Shown here piece after piece: positions 6,275 through 8,259 of a DNA stretch of 8,259 nucleotides. The stretch lies in the NCBI GenBank assembly GCA_964355795.1, contig CAYHEQ010000037.1, forward strand, positions 1-8,259. Reading direction: 5' to 3'. The notes under the pieces are model-generated. The model saw only the letters and a list, made by a program, of their open reading frames with translations, did no database searches and was not told where the DNA came from. This DNA comes from CAYHEQ01 sp964355795 (GTDB lineage Bacteria; Patescibacteriota; JACPGU01). Made by a program: the position numbers and the translations under genes. Positions within the stretch are counted from its first letter, which is position 1. Each line of letters begins with the position of its first letter.

Positions 6275-6388
6275 TGCGGACGAGAGGATTTGCCCAAGCG
6301 CCACTAAGGGTGCTGGGCGCCCCAAACCCCATGTGGTTTGGGGTGAACCTCCAACCCTTGCGGGACAGCCACCTCAAGGCTGCGCGTA
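6275..6388 (-). pseudogene. Broken tRNA-Leu(GAG) with a hairpin-pair insertion in its T-loop
   Basis: A block of 45 nt (6344-6388) is identical to the intact tRNA-Leu at 6483-6527: it covers the end of the D-loop, the anticodon arm (anticodon GAG, plus-strand ctc 6373-6375), the long variable arm and the 5' half of the T-arm. The missing 3' part follows after an insertion: 6275-6292 carries the rest of the T-loop, the T-stem strand and a 3' acceptor strand (CGTCCGC on the minus strand, then A). That acceptor strand differs from the intact gene, so this was a separate tRNA-Leu, probably starting GCGGACG. No matching 5' acceptor strand or D-stem is found upstream, where sequence from the tail of the intact tRNA runs in. 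It cannot fold as a normal tRNA. Confidence 0.75.
6293..6343. repeat. Two-hairpin insertion in the T-loop of the broken tRNA-Leu
   Basis: Module H4 (6293-6317) has arms CCCAAGCGCC and GGTGCTGGG with one mismatch and one bulge around a 6-nt loop. Two bases later H3 (6320-6343) has perfect 9-bp arms CCCCAAACC and GGTTTGGGG around a 6-nt loop. The dinucleotide TG is present on both sides (6291-6292 and 6344-6345). Removing 6293-6345 restores the normal T-loop sequence found in the intact tRNA. Confidence 0.85.
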
Positions 6389-6436
6389 CCCAGCACTGCA
6401 CAGAGTGCTGGGCCCAGAACCCTTCGTGGTTCTGGG
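6389..6436. repeat. Two-hairpin insertion at the D-loop of the broken tRNA-Leu
   Basis: H2 (6389-6412) has perfect 9-bp arms CCCAGCACT and AGTGCTGGG; H1 (6413-6436) has perfect arms CCCAGAACC and GGTTCTGGG. Each has a 6-nt loop and the two abut directly. The dinucleotide TA occurs on both sides (6387-6388 and 6437-6438). All modules open with CCC and close with GGG but differ in the stem interior with complementary changes on both arms. H2+H1 could also refold through the outer arms GTACCCAG and CTGGGTAC. Confidence 0.85.
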
Positions 6437-6466
6437 TACCATTCTTTATTTTGATTGAAGCCTGAA

Positions 6467-6548
6467 TGCTGCGGAGAGGATTTGAACCTCCAACCCTTGC
6501 GGGACAGCCACCTCAAGGCTGCGCGTATGCCAGTTCCGCCACCGCAGC
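6467..6548 (-). tRNA. tRNA-Leu(GAG)
   Basis: An 82-nt class II tRNA. Acceptor strands GCTGCGG and CCGCAGC pair perfectly, with discriminator A at 6467. Bases 8-9 are TG and the D-arm opens GCGGAACTGG. The anticodon stem CAGCC/GGCTG (6517-6521 and 6505-6509) holds loop TTGAGGT, so the anticodon is GAG (plus-strand ctc 6512-6514), reading CUC/CUU codons. A long variable arm (TCCCGCAAGGG) and a T-arm with loop TTCAAAT complete it. The CCA end is not encoded. Flanking bases CTGAAT (6462-6467) and ATTCAG (6549-6554) extend the acceptor helix by six pairs in the precursor. Confidence 0.95.
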
Positions 6549-6592
6549 ATTCAGAAATCATCTACAAAACCACGTTTGCAGATAACAAAGAA

Positions 6593-6621
6593 AGTATATC
6601 TTTTTGAGCCATTTTAGTCAA
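6593..6621 (-). promoter_or_regulatory. Promoter of tRNA-Leu
   Basis: The minus strand reads TTGACT (6616-6621), 17 nt, TATACT (6593-6598), each one base off consensus. The start near 6586 leaves about 38 nt of 5' leader before the mature tRNA. Confidence 0.8.
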
Positions 6622-6636
6622 TTTCAGACAGGCCTC

Positions 6637-6655
6637 GCAGATATTCAATATCTGC
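6637..6655. promoter_or_regulatory. 19-bp perfect palindrome upstream of the tRNA promoter
   Basis: Arms GCAGATATT and AATATCTGC are complementary around a single central base. A minus-strand TTGACA (6666-6671) lies 11 bp upstream, and with a 17-18-nt spacer its poor -10 (TTGAAT or TGAATA) would fall inside the palindrome. It could be an operator at a second weak promoter, or a hairpin in a short transcript. No protein partner can be named. Confidence 0.5.
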
Positions 6656-6675
6656 AGGAAATATTTGTCAAAATT

Positions 6676-6697
6676 AAGCCCGCCTTTCGGCGGGCTT
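6676..6697 (-). terminator. Intrinsic terminator of the 6729 gene
   Basis: AAGCCCGCC (6676-6684) and GGCGGGCTT (6689-6697) form a perfect 9-bp GC-rich stem with a TTTC loop. On the minus strand the tract AATTTTG follows. It lies 32 nt past the stop of the gene at 6729. Confidence 0.8.
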
Positions 6698-6728
6698 TCA
6701 AGATTTCGCTTGGGATCAGAAAATTAAA

Positions 6729-7124
6729 TTAATTCGGGCGGATATAGCGAGGGCTATTCATAGCGCGATGCACCAAGGGGGCGACAAAGATCAGCCACCC
6801 CTCCGCTTGCTCAATCGGCTCCATACTCTCAAAAACAACGGAGCTCAACCGTCGTAAAATCCCTCGACCATTGTTGATGGTCCAAAGATCGACCGCCCAC
6901 GAATTATGGTCAAAACAGCGCAAGGCCTCCTCCACGAAAACTCGCGCCTGACTCCTCTGCCAGTCCAAAGACATGGAGTGAGGAGAACGAATGCTGAGAC
7001 GATGCCCATTTTGCGCCTCCACCATATCGGCGATAGTGAGCGACTTTTCTCCGACCAAACGTGGCCTGGAACAAAACTCGAACCAAAATCGCACCACCTT
7101 CTTTCCCTGCCTGTCGTAAACCAA
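6729..7124 (-). CDS. Hypothetical protein, at least 131 aa, start disrupted or recoded
   Basis: No family recognised. The protein looks soluble, rich in Arg, Trp and Phe, with an N-terminal beta-like segment (VYDRQGKKVVRFWFEF) and a basic C-terminus (HRAMNSPRYIRPN). The coordinates given are for a TTG start at 7124, which has no ribosome site. The frame stays open upstream to 7175, where it meets a single TAG (7176-7178). Five codons further up in the same frame is an ATG (7193) with AAGGGGG 5 nt before it. The natural gene may therefore be 6729-7193 with one in-frame amber codon: a nonsense mutation, a recoded codon, or a leader peptide. A well-formed promoter (7247-7275) and terminator (6676-6697) bracket it, and its composition is richer in G and C than operon 1. 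Confidence 0.6.
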   Translation of the reverse strand: MVYDRQGKKVVRFWFEFCSRPRLVGEKSLTIADMVEAQNGHRLSIRSPHSMSLDWQRSQARVFVEEALRCFDHNSWAVDLWTINNGRGILRRLSSVVFESMEPIEQAEGWLIFVAPLVHRAMNSPRYIRPN

Positions 7125-7175
7125 CGCGAAATGGATTTCTCGCTCTCGAATAACAGAGCCTTTCGGTTTTTTCCC

Positions 7176-7193
7176 CTAAATGTTAAGGCGCAT
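7176..7193 (-). other. Short in-frame ORF (MRLNI-stop) with good ribosome site
   Basis: ATG at 7191-7193 follows AAGGGGG with a 5-nt gap and reads five codons to TAG (7176-7178). It is in the same frame as the gene at 6729-7124, with no other stop between. It is either the true 5' end of that gene interrupted by TAG, or a leader peptide. Confidence 0.5.
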
Positions 7194-7246
7194 CGCGTCC
7201 CCCTTGAAATTGGATTAGGCGCCAAGCGCCTGCCAAACCTATGGCT

Positions 7247-7275
7247 ATTATAGCTTTTTTACTAATTTTGAGCAA
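7247..7275 (-). promoter_or_regulatory. Promoter of the 6729 gene
   Basis: The minus strand reads TTGCTC (7270-7275), 17 nt, TATAAT (7247-7252). The -10 is perfect and the -35 matches at the TTG end. The -35 lies immediately beside the terminator of the upstream gene. The start near 7240 leaves about 47 nt to the ATG at 7193. Confidence 0.75.
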
Positions 7276-7277
7276 CA

Positions 7278-7308
7278 AAAAACCCTCGTCGCCGTAACAA
7301 GGGTTTTT
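7278..7308 (-). terminator. Intrinsic terminator of the 7415-7927 gene
   Basis: AAAAACCCT (7278-7286) and AGGGTTTTT (7300-7308) are complementary around a 13-nt loop; T runs follow on either strand, so it could work in both directions. It ends transcription about 107 nt past the stop at 7415. Confidence 0.7.
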
Positions 7309-7353
7309 CTTCAAGATGCGGGGCCTCATCCCCCCGCCGGATTGTCATATTTA

Positions 7354-7392
7354 ACCACCTTCTGTGGTTGCCTCCAGTTCGGCGTCTGGAGG
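7354..7392 (-). other. Two hairpins in the 3' region of the 7415-7927 gene
   Basis: CCTCCAG (7371-7377) pairs perfectly with CTGGAGG (7386-7392), and ACCAC (7354-7358) with GTGGT (7364-7368). They lie between the stop at 7415 and the terminator at 7278-7308. The +1 frame stays open across them to a TAA at 7351-7353. Confidence 0.5.
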
Positions 7393-7414
7393 TAAATATT
7401 TGTTGTTGGGGTTT

Positions 7415-7927
7415 TTAGGCAACGGCCAAAAGGCCATTTGCCTGTGCCACCGCGAAGGTGGCAACGCCGATCGCGGGCTGGGAGCCTTTCTGGCGACGGC
7501 TGGCTCCACGCCGGTTGCGAAGCTGGATCGCCTCAAACCGCGAGACGATTTTGAGCTCTTTGACCAGCTTGGCCACTTCGCCGGTGATGCCGTAGACGAA
7601 AGCTTCGGCTTGAACCAAAGCTTTCATGACCAGTTTATTTTTGGCCGGATCGCCGTTGATGGTGGCTACGGCCAAAACCCGGAGGAACTCTCGCCCCGTT
7701 TCCAGCCGAAAAGAGCCTTTCCTGAGCTCTCCCCGCTGGCAGGGAGTCAGATCCCTCGCCATTTCTTTTTCGTCAACCACCAAGCTGGTGGCGGCCAGGA
7801 GCCACATCTGGGCTTCCAGAAGGTTCACCACTCGCGCCTTGCGACGCTCGAAAGCTTGCCTCTGGCCTTGTCCGTCCACCACCGGCATCCCGATAGTCTT
7901 CCTCCGAAACTCTCTCTTTTGTCGCAT
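7415..7927 (-). CDS. Hypothetical protein, 170 aa, with structured leader
   Basis: No family recognised. The first 30 residues are strongly basic (RQKREFRRKT, then QAFERRKAR), which would suit nucleic acid binding; the middle is helical with Ala/Leu/Val/Glu, and a second basic patch (LRNRRGASRRQKG) comes near residue 135-150. No membrane segment is certain. The start is well supported: AGGAGG stands 5 nt before the ATG at 7927. A promoter at 8111-8139 gives a leader of about 175 nt holding a folded RNA (7965-8066) and a CCCC/GGGG hairpin right before the ribosome site. A longer plus-strand frame across 7364-8029 has a GTG without ribosome site and is rejected as antisense. The +1 frame past the stop encodes a plausible 20-residue tail, so a C-terminal frameshift is possible. 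Confidence 0.7.
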   Translation of the reverse strand: MRQKREFRRKTIGMPVVDGQGQRQAFERRKARVVNLLEAQMWLLAATSLVVDEKEMARDLTPCQRGELRKGSFRLETGREFLRVLAVATINGDPAKNKLVMKALVQAEAFVYGITGEVAKLVKELKIVSRFEAIQLRNRRGASRRQKGSQPAIGVATFAVAQANGLLAVA

Positions 7928-7964
7928 TTTCCCCTCCTAAGACCCCTGTGGGGGTTTATTTTAC

Positions 7965-8066
7965 TTCTTTCTAGCAAACTGTCTCCAATAGTGACGAAGA
8001 GTCGTTTTCCCGATGAGGGCTTGCCCTGATGGGCGAACTGATTGGCAGACAATAGGCTAGAAAGAA
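7965..8066 (-). ncRNA. Candidate structured leader RNA (cis-regulatory)
   Basis: The closing helix is perfect: TTCTTTCTAGC (7965-7975) and GCTAGAAAGAA (8056-8066). After an internal loop it continues with GTCT/AGAC and, past one bulged base, CCAAT (7985-7989)/ATTGG (8041-8045). Inside are two hairpins: ACGA/TCGT (7994-8005) and AGGGC/GCCCT (8016-8027), the latter extended by CCC (8009-8011)/GGG (8031-8033). The result is a three-way junction lying wholly within the 5' leader of the 7415-7927 gene. Nearer the start codon ACCCC and GGGGT (7942-7955) form a hairpin whose C-run could instead pair with the GGAGGGG ribosome site. It matches no riboswitch class I can name. Confidence 0.5.
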
Positions 8067-8110
8067 ATAACGGCAAATTGTCAAAAAACGGTTTTTTATC
8101 TGATTTGTCT

Positions 8111-8139
8111 ATTTTAGCATACTTTAGCTAGTTTGTCAA
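8111..8139 (-). promoter_or_regulatory. Promoter of the 7415-7927 gene
   Basis: The minus strand reads TTGACA (8134-8139), 17 nt, TAAAAT (8111-8116). The -35 is perfect and the -10 differs at one base. Transcription from about 8104 includes the folded region at 7965-8066. Confidence 0.85.
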
Positions 8140-8175
8140 TAGTTTTATTAAAATAACAAAGAAAAGGAGGAATTT

Positions 8176-8259
8176 TTGCAAATCATAGCTCACAGGCTTC
8201 GGAAACCAGGGAATTCCCCGGTTTCCGAAACCTGTGAAAACAAAAAACACCCCAAAAGG
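8176..8259 (+). CDS. Possible 5' end of a plus-strand gene, cut by window edge
   Basis: AAGGAGG (8164-8170) is followed after 5 nt by TTG (8176-8178), and the frame stays open for 28 codons to the window end (MQIIAHRLRKPGNSPVSETC and on). The strong ribosome site is the main reason to list it. The 48-bp palindrome at 8190-8237 would lie within its first codons, which is odd for a coding start, and no clear plus-strand promoter is seen. It may be noncoding. Confidence 0.25.
   Translation, partial: MQIIAHRLRKPGNSPVSETCENKKHPKR
8190..8237. repeat. 48-bp near-perfect palindrome
   Basis: Arms run TCACAGG, mismatch, TTCGGAAACC, mismatch, GGGAA outward to centre and mirror exactly on the other side, centred between 8213 and 8214. 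Only two of 24 pairs fail. As RNA it is a stem of more than 20 bp with an AATT loop. Neither side has a T tract, so it is not an ordinary intrinsic terminator. Confidence 0.85.

Noticed and set aside
6293..6436. Regular short palindromic units as a CRISPR array
   Set aside because: The units have different sequences, no constant repeat and no unique spacers; two pairs abut directly and a tRNA fragment lies between.
6293..6438. Group I or archaeal-type tRNA intron
   Set aside because: Bacterial tRNA-Leu group I introns lie in the anticodon loop and are much longer; the anticodon loop here is uninterrupted and there is no bulge-helix-bulge.
6274..6561. Open frames on both strands across the tRNA-Leu region
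   Set aside because: They are translations of the intact tRNA, its broken copy and the hairpin modules (repeated W, F, P, N residues), with no ribosome site.
6845..7225. Minus-strand 126-codon frame overlapping the 6729 gene
   Set aside because: It starts at TTG without a ribosome site and runs out of frame with the natural-looking protein, ending inside the gene. I considered a frameshift fusion but the ATG at 7193 in the main frame explains the 5' end more simply.
7364..8029. Plus-strand frame of 221 codons across the 7415-7927 gene
   Set aside because: It starts at GTG without a ribosome site or promoter, while the opposite strand has a near-consensus promoter, AGGAGG and an ATG. It is an antisense open frame caused by GC-biased codons.
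8009..8040. Plus-strand motif resembling a hammerhead core or kink-turn (GATGA and TGAT around a GGGC/GCCC stem)
   Set aside because: The conserved GAAA segment of a hammerhead and the correct placement of the tandem G-A pairs of a kink-turn are missing.
7825..8076. Minus-strand 83-codon frame over the structured leader
   Set aside because: It lies in the leader of the 7927 gene in another frame, lacks a good ribosome site and overlaps the folded RNA; the pairing explains the sequence better.

Overview
The window looks like a piece of a Patescibacteria (Candidate Phyla Radiation) chromosome. The signs are a Mur ligase with a shortened N-terminus, a DUF5671-like membrane protein with a pseudopilin-like C-terminal domain, many short unrecognised membrane or single-anchor proteins, a tRNA without an encoded CCA end, and tightly spaced genes. 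This placement is inference from gene style; no marker gene fixes the lineage. Every confident gene is on the minus strand, so the window is best read from right to left.

Right part (about 8259 to 6700). Two isolated genes of unknown function (7415-7927 and 6729-about 7193) each have a near-consensus sigma70-type promoter and an intrinsic terminator. The first is preceded by a leader of about 175 nt that can fold into a long closed multi-branch RNA (7965-8066), a candidate cis-regulatory RNA. The second has its best start codon (ATG, 7193) separated from the main reading frame by one in-frame TAG. A 48-bp near-perfect palindrome (8190-8237) lies at the right edge, inside a possible plus-strand gene start.

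Middle (about 6700 to 6200). There is an intact tRNA-Leu(GAG) with its own promoter. Directly downstream is a broken tRNA-Leu copy. Its T-loop and D-loop are each interrupted by a pair of hairpin modules (9-bp stem, 6-nt loop, 24-25 nt each), and each insertion is flanked by a repeated dinucleotide. The stems differ in sequence but stay complementary. This is the most unusual structure in the window.

Operon 1 (6183 to 4129). A promoter overlapped by an operator-like inverted repeat drives an N-anchored protein, two four-helix membrane proteins and a PAP2-family lipid phosphatase. It ends at an intrinsic terminator at 4073-4103.

Operon 2 (about 4034 to 935). A promoter just past that terminator drives a MurE-like ligase, then a DUF5671-like/pseudopilin-like membrane protein, then a membrane-anchored coiled-coil protein. 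The ligase probably starts at a GTG at or next to the transcription start. Its stop codon lies inside an 8-bp tandem repeat. The PAP2 phosphatase (possible undecaprenyl-pyrophosphate recycling) and the Mur ligase (peptidoglycan stem peptide) together suggest a cell-envelope locus.

Left part (744 to 1). A third isolated unknown gene (304-744) has a perfect-consensus promoter and two downstream hairpins. A further promoter at 72-100 fires leftward out of the window.
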